From Blasia pusilla (taxonomy: Eukaryota; Marchantiophyta; Marchantiopsida; Blasiales), in NCBI GenBank assembly GCA_050084515.1, contig CM114272.1:2666001-2730000 (forward strand): DNA of 64,000 bases, in the 5' to 3' direction. Made by a program: the position numbers and the translations under genes. Shown piece by piece: positions 44,045-55,795 of the stretch (position 1 is the first letter of the stretch; each line of letters begins with the position of its first letter). The notes below the pieces were generated by a model that searched no databases, was not told the origin of the DNA, and saw nothing but the letters and a program-made list of their open reading frames with translations.

Positions 44045-45779
44045 TTGGAGAAGTGCTAGAACAAACATCCAAATTGCTTAAAGGTTTTCCGACATTTTGT
44101 CGGATACGTTCGCAATGATTTTCTGGTGATAGCTTTGATAAGTGTGCCCACATTCACTTCGACAAGTGTGACCAGATTCACTGTACCGGAACAATAAGTG
44201 CACACATAATTTATTTTTTCGGGTAGACTATTACAAACTAGCTCGTGCCCTTGTAGAATCTATGTATAATTTTTTAATTATACAATTTAACTCGAACCTT
44301 AGCCTTATTTTAAAGGGTAAAAAAGTACATTCTCCCATGTATTTTCAAGCGATGATTCCTCATTTGTACTCTCCCAAATGTGTAGCATACTGTGTGATGC
44401 ATCTTTTGGGAGTCTTTGGACTATTATGACATTGGCCTTGCGGTGATAAGGAATTATACATAAAAGATAATGTTTAAGCAAATCTTAAACTAGTCTAGTT
44501 ATCCAAAATTAGAAAAAATATGACATAAAACATGGAGAGTGCCTTAGGATTTGATTTGGAAACAACTCTAGACTTGACACGTGGAAACAAATTTTAACTC
44601 ATGGCAAGTGGCCGTACACTACTAGAATTATATATGGTAGCAATTTCGTCGGGATGGGAAATGTTGTTTCCGATTCTATCGGATGCTTAAGCATTTTTCC
44701 CACCAAAAGGGAGGAAACCTTTCGATAATCTCTCGAAAAATATTAGACTTTCCCCACAAAAGCTTGAAAACATATACACTGTTGTCTATTCCAATTGTAT
44801 TTGTCTCGTTTTTTTTTTAATCTTCCTTGATACATCTCAGTTATTTGATTTTTAGGACTCGTCTGCTTCCGATTTTTGCAGTTATCCCCTCATGACGTTT
44901 GTAATTCCTCCCCATCGTAAGTTAAAGATCTCTTTTCCTAATTTAAAACGACCTTCCTAATGATAGAGAAGATGAAGGTTTCCCTCCCTTCATCACAAGA
45001 CTCTTAACAATAGTAGGCATCCTCCGCTGAGTTTCGAGAATTTGGATGGTCCCTTGGATCACCTTGTATGCTTTGAAGTATGCTTTCCAGACATAGAGAA
45101 GATTGCTGATTTACTTCTGTTCATGGAGAGAGCAGGAGCAGGGAATCGTGATCTCCCTCCCCTGCTAGAGAATAGAAACTAGATTTAACTGACGTGTGAA
45201 AAACGGGAGCATTTTTGCATACGTGTGCAAAAAGCATACGGTTCCACAGACCCATCCTGCTATAATAATAGATTATGTCCCAGCTACGAAACCCTTAGGC
45301 GCAACTATGACACAAGAATGCCGCTCTTCGCTTTTGAAAAGGAGTTAAGCTTTCTCGGCACGGTTTCAACGACAGCTTGACAGGTAAGAGCACTTACCCA
45401 GTAAATGAACTTGGCGTTCGAGGATCCGATTCTTTTTTTCCTCATGAGTAGCATTTTTAGATTTTAGAATGACGTCAGTTTAATATTGGAGACGGGATCG
45501 AGAAAAATATGAGAGTTGTCAACGAAAGAAGGTGTTGAAGCTTTAAGAGATCTTCCAGGAAACGTCAAGAGAACGATTCTCTCAGGAAACTTCTAAAGGT
45601 GGGAATTATTGGACAGCATTGTTACAGAGCTCCATTTCTGAGGCATTATTCATCAAAATAGATTCGGAAAGAGTAGTTCATGGACATTTGCGCCAACTTG
45701 AGTTGACCAGGTATTCATGTCCGTAAATTTATCGGTAGTGTGTGGAAGGAGCTAGTAATGATGCTGAAAATTACGCTTT

Positions 45780-46440
45780 CTGCCAGTGCCTAGCCTGATT
45801 AGAAAGTTGTGTGAGTCGAAGGTGCAGGCACGCCTTCATCCCACGACCTGGAAACTCTACCATTAACGTCTAAATCCACATCTGCTGTGAGGTAGACGGT
45901 GGCGCCACGTTCTTATGTTTCTAGAACACAACCGCCTAGAGTTGAATTGATGTCAGGAAAACAAGACTCGCGAGCGCCAGGAAATTGTCATGAATGCCTT
46001 CAGAATTTGCACGGAGCGTCAGACTGGGGACCACCGTCAGATTTTGGACGAATGGGAACGATGGGAAACAGTCGACGTACTGGTACCGGACTGTCAGTTC
46101 TTTCCGCATATTTCTTAATCTCTTGCAGTAAATCCAGAAATTTGTGTGAAGCAACGGCACCCGCACCGTTTGGAATATATACTAAAAATGGGTCTTCAAA
46201 CTTTTTGTGTTAGGTGGTAGGATTGATCATGGATACAGGGCTCCAGTGTCTGAGCATCCACATATAAAACAAGAGGAGTATGGTGCAACTCAGAATTCAT
46301 ACATCGTGGGTCCAGTCTTCACAGAGCCACCCACGTCCATGATGTTCACAGAATTCATATTCTCTTCTGATAAATGTTCTTAGTTACCGCCCTTAGGGTG
46401 TATTGAATGCAGTTCCTTGTGCGTCATCTCTTGAAAACTG
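45780..46440. repeat. Diverged duplicate of 34430-35110, spanning the inner end of the left arm
   Basis: Similarity to 34430-35110 runs without interruption across position 46012, where the inverted repeat ends. This continuity shows that the left side of the junction is ancestral DNA and that the break belongs to the right arm. Confidence 0.5.
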
Positions 46441-46686
46441 TAGATATCAAAAGAACTTGAAATGCGAAGATCTCTGAAGACAACTGTAAACACTCACAAT
46501 TCAACCCCCATGGAACCCACTGGGCCCTCCAAGTTGCCATCGACGAACTGACTGCTCTTGGAGCCGGGCAATCTCTCTGCAGATGGGAATCCATTGGCTA
46601 ACACAAAGTATTTTGAATCATCCACTCGGGATTCGATATCTCCGCGCATCGAGAGGTCTGCTCGAGGTTCACGTGAGTTGAGACCA

Positions 46687-46882
46687 GCATTGACCGCATT
46701 CCCTAGAACGCCAGTCCGGCCTCGGTCAAGATGCTCTGGCTATGATATTCATATTCTACTCCGAGATAAAAGCAAGGAACTCAAGCATTGCCCGCATTCC
46801 CTGGAACGCCAGTCCGGCCTCGGTAAAGATGCTCTGCCTATGATATTCATATTCTACTCCGAGATAAAAGCACGGAACTCAA
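46687..46882. repeat. 98-bp tandem duplication
   Basis: CCGCATTCCCTAGAACGCCA occurs at 46694 and, with one change, at 46792. The copies are nearly identical through AAAGCAAGGAACTCAAG. They lie in a 147-codon frame that is unlikely to be a gene. Confidence 0.9.
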
Positions 46883-47964
46883 GAATGATTCTAATTAAAC
46901 TAATTTATTCTCGACCGCTTAGCAAATATGGTTCTCATTCTTCCAATGCATATGAGCATATGTGTCTGTTATGGGCATATACGACATCCATTTCTTTATA
47001 GGAAATAAATAAATTGATAATTACCTTTTAGTGTATATGGGCGTTTTTCAAATAAGTCCTCATTCCTCTCTAATGAAGTAATGAAAGAAAAATTACCACC
47101 CTTTTAGGCACCATTTCAGATGATCATATGCAAACTACTCGTAATGTTACCTTCTCCTCGAGCCGCCATAAGCAGAGTCGTAATCGTCTCATCGAAATTG
47201 AAAAACGAAGAAATACGACAAAGCTCGCAAGAGGGAAATGGTTCAGAGCTCTTGAAATAAAGATAGGGTCCACTATTGCAATAACTGTACCAGTAGTTGG
47301 TGTGAAATTCAGGACCTGCAGGTGATGTCCAAAACAGAAAAGATTGGAAAAAATTCCCAATCATATAGTACTTGTTAATCCACAATCAAAAGATACCATC
47401 TCCTACATCCCCAAAGCAAAAATCACAGATTTGCTAAATTTTGGACCGACTTAACTATTGGGGTGATAAATAGTGAAAAATTTTAAAAATTAATTCCACC
47501 TTATACCTCATTCATGATCGGAGATCACAACTGAGGACGTGCAAAATCGTGCAATACAATAAAGACGTGGACCTGTAGACCTTCAGATTTTCATTCTGGA
47601 AGTGTTATGAGGACAGAGAGCGTTCGAGGAGTTCCGTCGCGTGCCGAGTGAGAAGGACCATGTCGATTGATCGTGCTGAATATGTTTAGAATCTTTATCG
47701 TTTGCGGTTATTCTTCTTCATGCCTGACGGATACTCTAATTGACTGTTGCAGTCAGTTCGAGTCTAATCCAGGTCAGGGCCCAAAGTCCACGATTCTCAG
47801 TTACAGTCTTCATATCAGTATATCCGTTTGGGACCGCCTGACCCATACCCGGGTACGAGAAGCTCCGGTTGCGGAATCTGTCAACGGGATACAAGTACTG
47901 GAGTCTGTAATGCTCCGGAAGCTAAGGCCATTAAAACATTTCTCTCGTATGTTTTAGTCTCGAA
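46883..47964. other. Intergenic DNA
   Basis: Opposite-strand short frames at 47116-47385 overlap one another. No recognised domain or RNA gene. Confidence 0.4.
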
Positions 47965-48080
47965 GTGCTGCCATGAGCTCAGAGTCTTTTCAGATCTTAA
48001 GGGCGGTTGATCCAGTATGTACGTGCTGCCATGAGCTCAGAGTCTTTTCAGATCTTAAGGGCGGTTGATCCAGTATGTAC
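47965..48080. repeat. Perfect or near-perfect 58-bp tandem duplication
   Basis: GTGCTGCCATGAGCTCAGAG recurs at 47965 and 48023, and the units appear identical. The lack of divergence indicates a very recent event. Confidence 0.95.
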
Positions 48081-49478
48081 GTTCTTTCACGAGAACCTGT
48101 AGGTCTTTCCTTTTTCAGTTGCACTCCGAGCTCTGTGAGTCGTCCAATATATACGTATGAGCCAAACTTCAAGACCTAAGTTCACGTTGTATTTAGATAA
48201 GGATTCACCAGATTTTCATTTCATGGATCCCATGGCATGCTCTCCACATAATACGTCTCGATGCACCCACACTCTTACTGATTTTTCCAGAATTCATATT
48301 CTCTGCTGCTATTCCTGCCCACTTCCATACTTGTCATAGCTAATGACGGGTCTGATAAATTTGCGAACATATGAGACAAATTGCAGATGATGGGTTTGAC
48401 CAAGTTGACTCAAGTTGAATCCTAGAACTGACACCAGATAAAAGAAAAGCTCCAGGATATGCCGTAAATATCGTACACGACGGCACTTACCGCATTGTGA
48501 CACCATTAGAAGACGCACAAGGAAAAATAACAGATATCGGAAGAATCGACGACCAATGGCTTTGAATAGTCAGCTTTACTCACACTCATCGTAGAAAAGA
48601 AAGGAACTCGCACCAGCAACTCATGACCAATTGCAAATGGCTCCTGTTTCTGTTTCTAACTTCTGGCCCAAACAACCCATGATTCTATACCTGAATTTTT
48701 AGAAACTGGTTGAATCGGGCTATAGTTGACGTGGTTGGGCGGTAGATTTGGGTCCGTAAGCTAAACCCATACCTCCGGAAGATTAAAATATTTCTATATG
48801 AGAAGATAGTGGTAAGTGTATGATATCTGTCCAATACGAGTCGGCACTCTCGGATGTCTCAAGGAAATTCTTTGTGTTCAGCGAGTTCTGGAGAACGATG
48901 ATCCATCAGCGTACTTCCAAATCACTCAGCTTGGCTGCATGTCTTGCCACGAGATGTGTGGAATGGCGGAGAGCTCAAACTAGTGGATAGGCGATTTTTC
49001 TCTCTCGATTGGGCAGAATTTCTACAGACGGGCCGATATGCCTGCTCGTCAGGATTATTTTGGCAGTATTTTTGTGGCATGCTCTTGCTTCAGGTGGGCA
49101 AATCTGACGATTCAGGCGGTTTCGGAAAACCTTAACATTGTCATTTCATGTCCGTGGAATGCTACCAGTAGCACATATAATAATCGTCTTCAAACCTTTC
49201 TGATTTGCATTGAGGAGAATTTTAAGTAGGATCTGGAGAGTTCCAAATGATTTCAAAAGCGTCTAGAATTTATTGTATTTTGTTTAATTACATGGTAGAA
49301 CTAGGATGGCCATCCCTTGGTGGAGGCAAAGCTGCATATAGTGTCTCGAATCAAACACTGGCTGTGCTTCAACTGAGCCAAATAATAAGCGACATAATGT
49401 AGTACTCATGTACGCTTCGGGTTCCTGTCCATCTATAAAGATAAATGGCCGTTTACACATAACGCTTGAACATTCGAA
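48081..49478. other. 3' flank of the 49479 GLP; related to 53.1-53.8 kb
   Basis: No gene seen. The part 48980-49480 is a diverged relative of 53300-53830, and of 36540-36750. Anchors are GGAATGCTACCAG/GGATGCCACCGA, ATTGGGCAGAA and GGCAGAACTAGGATGGCTATCCC-type sequence, as expected for co-duplicated GLP 3' flanks. Confidence 0.45.
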
Positions 49479-50102
49479 CTACGCCTGAGCTTTTGTGAGC
49501 TTTGCGATGACATCGGGAGATACCCCGAATGATTTCGCAAGTACTACTTTTGATATTCCGGTACCAAAGAGGGTGACTGGAAGTTTCACTAGACCCGGAT
49601 TGGAGCTGCTGAATGCCGCCACAGCCTTCACGGTGGTGTAGGCGTCCTCGTTGATCTGGAAATGGACCAAACCCTTCGGGAAAACGAACAAGTCTCCTGC
49701 CTTCAAAATCTGCGTGAAAAGCTTGGGCACGGGGGAGCTCGTGTCCAGAAGCCCGACGGTGAGCGTTCCTTCGATGATGAACAGCAGCTCTGTCCCTCGG
49801 GGATGAGTGTGGACCGGGTTTACGGTCCCTGGGGGAAACTGGAGCAGCGCAGAAGACACGCCAAGTCCGGTGAGCGCTGGGAACTTCCCCACATTGACAG
49901 GAGTGACGGTGGCGAAGGCCCCAGCATCGGGTGTCACCTTCCGTAGCAGAGTGCTGGTGAAGAAGCTGCCGTTGATATTCGCTAGTGTCTCGTTGGGAGG
50001 CACGAAGAAATCCGTGGTGAGTTCGGGATCGGAGGCACGGACCACCACAATCAAAGCTGCGACAAATAGAGCTACCCCGATGCCAGACATGTTGCGGCCC
50101 AT
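49479..50102 (-). CDS. Germin-like protein (cupin), intact, 207 aa
   Basis: Frame from ATG 50102 (MGRNMSGIGVALFVAALIVVV) to the stop at 49479, with a signal peptide likely cut near RA-SDPE. Germin box 1 is GTVNPVHTHPRGTELLFIIEG and box 2 is GDLFVFPKGLVHFQIN, both complete with all metal ligands. No cysteine is present. Sequons NETL and NGSF lie near the N-terminus. It ends FGVSPDVIAKLTKAQA. It is divergently arranged with the 51528 gene across a 1.4-kb intergenic region, and the two proteins are very similar, so they probably arose by an inverted duplication. Intronless, like all GLPs here. Confidence 0.95.
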   Translation of the reverse strand: MGRNMSGIGVALFVAALIVVVRASDPELTTDFFVPPNETLANINGSFFTSTLLRKVTPDAGAFATVTPVNVGKFPALTGLGVSSALLQFPPGTVNPVHTHPRGTELLFIIEGTLTVGLLDTSSPVPKLFTQILKAGDLFVFPKGLVHFQINEDAYTTVKAVAAFSSSNPGLVKLPVTLFGTGISKVVLAKSFGVSPDVIAKLTKAQA

Positions 50103-51527
50103 GGTCCCTGTAGTTTGAGGAATCTAAAGACGTCCAGCACCGAGCCGCCTCGATTGCAGTCGCAAAAGCTAACGATCGACACGTTCGAGTCGAAATTGGA
50201 GAGAAACCAGCGTATGAGGAAGTGCGATCGCGAGCAGGATAGGGATGTTTGTCTCTAAAACAACGACAGCTTAAATACTCCTCTGGGCTGACATAGTCGT
50301 CGCCTGGAACTCGTCCTAGCCGGGTCGCGAGGCTCCTAACGTGCGTCCCAATCTGGCTGTGACTAAAATAGCTGGTCCGAACTACTACGGACTCCGCCTT
50401 CCAGCCACGTAAGACGTGGCAGGAGGAGGATTGAGAGAATGTGCCCGCGAGCGAAGACTACGGTCCCTATATCAGCGGACGGCCACGTAGAACCGGGGAG
50501 GCCGAGACACATCACCGGCTGAAATCCCGACCGACATCTCCGATACGTTAAATGATTAGAGAATTACAATTTCTTAAGATTAAGAAAACCGCGAGAGTGA
50601 TTTGAATTGAATACATACACTAGCAACTTGACAACTTAACAACTAAAAAAAGTTGAATTTATATGAAACATCCCTTCTCAGACTCCGGAAGGGAAGACAT
50701 TAATTAGTTACATCCTACTAGTATGTAGTAATATGTACTAATATATGTAAAAACAGAATTTTTCTGTCCTAAATTTTTTCCACACTTTAAAAAAAATTGA
50801 AACGGTGATGGACGCGTGGATAGGTAAGAAAGGACCGCAAGTCCCGAAATCCCAAGAGAAATTTCTCTGAATGCAGTTCTCTAAAGCAGACCCGATTCCG
50901 TAGTCAATCGGGTTTGTGTTCACGAAATCAGGAGCACAAAATTTTGGAATTTCAAGTACGAGAATTTTTAGATCTGAGGGAAGGAAGTTCTGACCCTCAT
51001 CTATCGAAAGACACGAGGTGGAGTCTGCTTTACCGGATTTCGTAGTGAGCTCGTTCCTGCCTGTATGTTGGCTGTTGAGGGTTTAGGGTGAGAACTGTGC
51101 TTTTGTCGTTGTGGCGCAATTCCAGGTGATACGATGGGGCAGAAGTACACGCCAGTTTAATCAAGGTCCGATGACCGAGTCCGCAATAAATAGTGACGGC
51201 TATTCTTCAAGTACACGCGTTTGAAGCCGCTCAATCCGACCGTGAGAGCCTCCAACTCATGACCATGTCAATTCGCCCGGGGTGAGTACTTAAGCGTTCG
51301 TTACTGACAGGAAATCCGTCATTCGAAGATTGCTGTCCGTCGGCTTAGTGAGCGTGCCCCTCCGATACTCTGTTAGTTTGTTCCGACCTTCATTCCGACC
51401 TTCACTGCTTTACATCGATATAAGTTTTTGGACTAGAAAGCTTCATTCGACATCTTTCGTTTCTGGACTGCAATCGGAGGCCCCTAGGTGACATTCCTAA
51501 AATTGCAAGAATATCATCCGACGAACG
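50103..51527. promoter_or_regulatory. Shared upstream region of two divergent GLP genes
   Basis: Each side has a TATA-type element: minus-strand GTATTTAAG at 50270-50278 for the left gene (168 bp from its ATG) and GTACTTAAG at 51286-51294 for the right gene (234 bp). Outside these lie related modules such as GGCTGTGACTAAAATAGCTGG (50350) and CCGATGACCGAGTCCG with ACACGCGTTTGAAGCCGC (51160-51235). The same modules appear at 30270-30370. They are candidates for common cis-elements. Confidence 0.45.
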
Positions 51528-52157
51528 ATGGGTCGCACGATGTTTGTAGTCGCGGTAGCTCTATTTGCTGCTGCTTTGGTTGTGGTGGTCCGCGCCTCAG
51601 ATCCCGAACTCACCACGGATTTCTTCGTGCCTCCGAACGAGACACTAGCGAATATCAATGGTAGCTTCTTCACCAACACTCTGCTTCGGAAGGTGACACC
51701 CGATGCAGGGGCCTTCGCCACCGTCACCCCTGTCAATGTGGGGAAGTTCCCGGCGCTCACCGGACTCGGCGTGTCCTCCGCGCTGCTCCAGTTTCCACCA
51801 GGGACCGTGAATCCCGTTCACATCCATCCCCGAGGCACAGAGCTGCTGTTTATCATCGAAGGAACACTCGCCGTCGGGCTTCTGGACACGAGCTCACCCG
51901 TGCCCAAGCTTTTCACGCAGATTTTGAAGGCCGGAGACTTGTTCGTTTTCCCGAAGGGTTTGGTCCATTTCCAGATCAACTATGACACCTACACCACCGT
52001 CAAGGCAGTGGCGGCATTCAGCAGCTCCAACCCGGGTCTCGTAAAACTTCCCGTCACCCTTTTCGGCACCGGAATCTCCCCTGCAGTACTTGCGAAATCC
52101 TTCGGGGTGTCTCCCCAAGTCATCGCGAAGCTTACAAAAGCTCAAGTTCAGGCGTAG
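51528..52157 (+). CDS. Germin-like protein (cupin), intact, 209 aa
   Basis: Complete intronless frame starting MGRTMFVVAVALFAAALVVVV, with a signal peptide ending near RA-SDPE. Germin box 1 is GTVNPVHIHPRGTELLFIIEG and box 2 is GDLFVFPKGLVHFQIN. All three His and the Glu of the metal site are present, with no cysteines. Sequons NETL and NGSF. It ends FGVSPQVIAKLTKAQVQA. The central part is nearly identical in DNA to the 49479 gene and to the 36753 and 53832 pseudogenes, marking a recent subfamily distinct from the 39689/61625 pair. Confidence 0.95.
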   Translation: MGRTMFVVAVALFAAALVVVVRASDPELTTDFFVPPNETLANINGSFFTNTLLRKVTPDAGAFATVTPVNVGKFPALTGLGVSSALLQFPPGTVNPVHIHPRGTELLFIIEGTLAVGLLDTSSPVPKLFTQILKAGDLFVFPKGLVHFQINYDTYTTVKAVAAFSSSNPGLVKLPVTLFGTGISPAVLAKSFGVSPQVIAKLTKAQVQA

Positions 52158-53831
52158 CCTGAGAGCTGTTTTATGTGCCGTTCGCGGACATGTACTTACA
52201 GGGTAAACTCCAAACGTGCCTGAGTAATAGCTAAATTCTGGCAAATTTTCGCTGAAGTCCACAGTTAATTTAATTTGGTTGTTGCTCTTGGCTATGATAG
52301 ACGTGGATATCTACAGTGGGAGGGATATCTCTCCCATTTATAAAGATTTCCTTATTGGAATTCCATTTCTCTCCCATTTATAAAGGTTTCTCATTGGAAT
52401 TCTCTATGCTATCTACGAGATACTAAATGGACTAGCTCCAAATTCAATCTTGCATATGTGCTATCGATCTTGGGTTTCACACATTATATGTTGCATCTTG
52501 GAGGGCTCATAAGTTCCTATTGGGGTACGGATGATGAGCCAGCACTGGATGGTGAGTGCTTAAAGATCTCGTCGAGAGATACACTTCTAAAGTATCTCTC
52601 GCTTCGATATTCACGGTTCAACCTGTTATGATGTTGAAAGTTCATTCAAGAGATGACACCGAGCGAAATGAAAGATACTTGCGAACAAGGGCCTGGTCCC
52701 GACTTACGCTACAGGGAATATGAATTATTCAAACATCATGGACACGGGAGTTTCCGTGCGATTGGACGTATGATGAATGAACGACGGATCCTCAATGGTA
52801 AAATGATCCTCTCATTCTAAACGTGGATGCTCAGACAATACAATTTGTGAATTATCACGAGTTCTAAAAGACTCTTCTACAAAATCTCGAAACCATTTAA
52901 TTCAAGAAAACCGAATGCACGGTAAAGAAAATAAAACCTTCTAAAACTCCGTATATCATTCATCTCGAAACCGGGGTTAGAAAACCCGATTTGACGAGGA
53001 TGTTAGATTTTTCTATGTGATCACGCGTCTGGATGGGCGCCCCTATCTGTGAGTCTCCCAGTATTCATTGAACATTCCCTTGTATGGAGCTACCCGGGGA
53101 AGACCGATTAAGGGTTCTGGTACGAACGTCTCACGCGTGTTTAGTTAGCTCTGGCGGGATGTGATCGATTCAGCACTTACGAATCTAAGGATAGCTTGCA
53201 CAGATTATACTCCTGAGGGAGTTTTGGAGAGGGATGATCGATTACTGTACTGCAAAACCACGAAGTTTATATATATACGTATATATCCAGACGAGATTTT
53301 GTGGACTGGCGGGGAACTGAGATCTACAAACTTACACGGATTGGTGGTAAACCCAACGGGATTGGGCAGAAATTATCCCAGTACTTTCTCGACATGGTCC
53401 TGATTGACGCGAGCGAAGGTGGATGATTAGAATATACAAGATTTAAAGTACCTCGGAGAACCTTATTTTTTCCATTTGGTGTTCGTGGGATGCCACCGAT
53501 GCATATCGGGTACTGCATATAATTTGCATTTGGAATCCATCGCGAGTGGGATCCAGCAGATATCCGCATTTTAAGAAGGGTCTGAAGACGTGCAATAATT
53601 TGAAGCGTGTCTCAAATTTATTTAATTACAAGGCAGAAGTACGATGGTTATCCCATCGACGAGGGGAATATTGCCTTGAGCATCTGGAAGCAGACCTAGA
53701 CTGTGCTTCTCGATAGAATCAACTGATTAGCAACATTTCCCGATTTGTAGTACTCTTCTACGCTTTGGGTTCCCTCTCCCTCTGCAAAGAATAATGGATG
53801 CTTACTTACACTAGACACTTCAATATTCGAA
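52158..53831. other. Intergenic DNA between GLP 51528 and GLP pseudogene 53832
   Basis: A 30-bp direct repeat (CTCTCCCATTTATAAAG at 52330 and 52370) and a diverged inverted relative of 34.9/46.25 kb near 52800-52830. From about 53290 the DNA is the co-duplicated 3' flank of the pseudogene. No gene seen. Confidence 0.4.
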
Positions 53832-54134
53832 CTACCCTTGAGCTTTCGTTAGCTTTGCGATTACATTGGCAGACACCCCGAATGATTTTGCAAGCACTCC
53901 AGGTGAGATACCGGTGCCGAAAAGAGTGACGGGAAGTTTCACGAGACCCGGGTTGGAGCTGCTGAATGCCGCCACTGCCTTGACGGTGGTGTAGGTGTCG
54001 TAGTTGATCTGGAAATGGACCAAACCCTTCGGGAAAACGAACAAGTCTCCGGCCTTCATAATCTGCGTGAAAAGCTTGGGCACGGGTGAGCTCGTGTCTC
54101 GTGTCCAGAAGCCCGACGGTGAGTGTTCCTTCGG
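53832..54134 (-). pseudogene. Germin-like protein 3' fragment, truncated by retroelement DNA
   Basis: The C-terminal half is well preserved: PKLFTQIMKAGDLFVFPKGLVHFQIN, AVAAFSSSNPGLVKLPVTLFGTGISPG, ending ANVIAKLTKAQG. A 7-bp duplication (TCGTGTC near 54092-54104) shifts the frame just upstream. Homology to GLPs stops at 54134, in the codons for IEGTL. Everything 5' of this, including signal peptide and germin box 1, is missing, and retroelement-related sequence begins within about 40 bp. Confidence 0.9.
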
Positions 54135-54169
54135 TGCTTATCATAGGTGGAAACGGGACATCCAAAATA

Positions 54170-55795
54170 GTTTTGGACATCACTCTCCAAAAGAGTGTCC
54201 AATGAGAACATGCTTACATCCATACATAGAGGTCATCAACACTTCACCAACATCTCAACGAGTGGCCGTAGATAAATTTGATTCTCGGCCATACAAAAGC
54301 AAGTACGGTGAGAAAGTCCTTAAGGATGGATGCATGCGTGCTCAATCTATATACCATCGCCAACCACGGAAACTACAGGTCCCAATCTCCTAGGTGACCT
54401 CTCTGCAAACCATACTTGTGTATTGCTCTCTTCACCATCTGCACATCCCACTTCGCTAGTCCATCCGCCTCAGGATGATCTCGCAAAGTAGTGCGATGGT
54501 CGATCGGTGCCTTATCACACGAGGCTTTATACTCTCCGTAGAACTTTGTACCCTGATGTATGAACACCTCAACTGGTGCACCATAATGACTGAGCACTCG
54601 ATCTAGGAAGGCATACCCTACTCCCTCACTAGCTTTGTCACGCAATGCAACCAACTTTATCCACTTTGAGAAGTGCTCAACCATCACCAACATATAACGA
54701 CTATGGCATTCTGTCAAAGGCAAAGGTCCTGCAAAATCTAAACTCCGTCTATAACCTCAACCCATGATAGGAAGTGGATACAATTGTGGAGTTAGAGCAT
54801 TGAACAATGTTTGGACTCGATCACACACCATGCATCTGGCAACAAACTTTTGAACGTCAGTCTCCATGCCTCGCCACCAATACTGAATTTGGAGCAAGTT
54901 GTACGTCTGCTTCACTCCAAAATGACCCAACTCCTCGTGGGCATGACGCACCAAACGTGCTCTCTGCAAAGGATAAGGCACTACACACACTCTACCATCC
55001 TCCCACACTCGCAGCACGTGTCCGCTACCAACGAAACCGTCTTGCTTGTTGTAGGATCCCGCTATGTAGCACCCACTGTGCTGGCGACGCTGCCAGTAAG
55101 TAGATACTCCAAAACCACTCCATCGTCGTGAATATCTCAGCCACCTGTCTCCTAACTGGCCTCTAGATCTAAGGATTCTCTATCAGACCTCGCCATCGAA
55201 GTCTCAACAATCTGGCTCTCCATAGCCAACAAGACCAAATAAGCTGACGCATGCCATCTTGGCACCAACTCCTCATCACTCTCACCATGCCAACGAGCTC
55301 CAGTTGCATCTCGTTGACTCGGGCATGGGTTATGGCTTAAACCATCTGCGACCTGGTTGAGCGTTCCATGTCTATGCACTATCTGAAAGTCATACTCCTA
55401 CAACAAAAGAGCCCACCTCGCAAGCTCCCCTATAAGCTTGTTGGACTCCATCAACCACTTAAGTGGCTGATGATTAGTACTGGTAGTAGGGAATTTTGGG
55501 TCAAATGGTGATAAAGGAATTTCCAAATAGATAACATCTGAAAATGTGCGACAACCCACACTACAGCCAAACACTCATCTTCATACAAGCAATATTTTGC
55601 CTCTACAACGTTGTTTGAGCAACTAGTGTAAGCCACCAAAAACTCTCTGCCATCATCGTAATGTTGGGTGAGCACGGCTCCAAGCCCCAACATACTCCAA
55701 TCGTTATGCAATTGGAAAGGATGTCTCCTGATCGGTCTCCTCAATATGGGCGGGGACGTCAATCTGTCCTTGAGCATCTAAAATACTCTCTCTTG
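54170..55795 (-). mobile_element. Fragment of the methyltransferase-retroelement family (RNase H to integrase)
   Basis: Aligns in the same orientation to 15370-16930 of the full element. It includes an RNase H start FQLHNDWSMLGLGAVLTQ, which keeps the catalytic Asp lost in the full copy. It also includes YEDECLAVVWVVAHF, an integrase zinc domain (HAHEELGHFGVKQTY, KFVARCMVC) with no stop, and an integrase core HSRYMLVMVEHFSKW, FIHQGTKF and DHPEADGLAKWD. In the core the second catalytic Asp is His and the Glu is Lys. It lacks LTRs, RT, methyltransferase and PHD, so it is a piece moved or left by deletion rather than a solo insertion. Confidence 0.85.

Larger units (their letters stand above)
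39322..46012 (+). repeat. Left arm of a ~6.69-kb near-identical inverted repeat
   Basis: The reverse complement of this arm is found at 55924-62611. Paired coordinates sum to about 101935 throughout, checked at the GLP gene, the 42.3-kb and 42.6-kb frames, the MITE-like element and both ends. Only a handful of differences were noticed: two substitutions in the GLP codons near 40090, a G6/C8 homopolymer length change near 42485, one-base changes near 44998 and 45852. The inner end is at GCAC (46009-46012) and the outer end at GTATTTCAC (39322-39330). Confidence 0.95.

Noticed and set aside
44623-44660. CACTACTAGAATT as a CACTA transposon terminus
   Set aside because: No partner terminus within the arm and no transposase. 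The inverse copy at 57.3 kb is only the mirrored arm.
47740-47775. CAGTTCGAGTCTAATCC as a tRNA T-loop/B-box
   Set aside because: No acceptor stem, anticodon arm or A-box fits around it.
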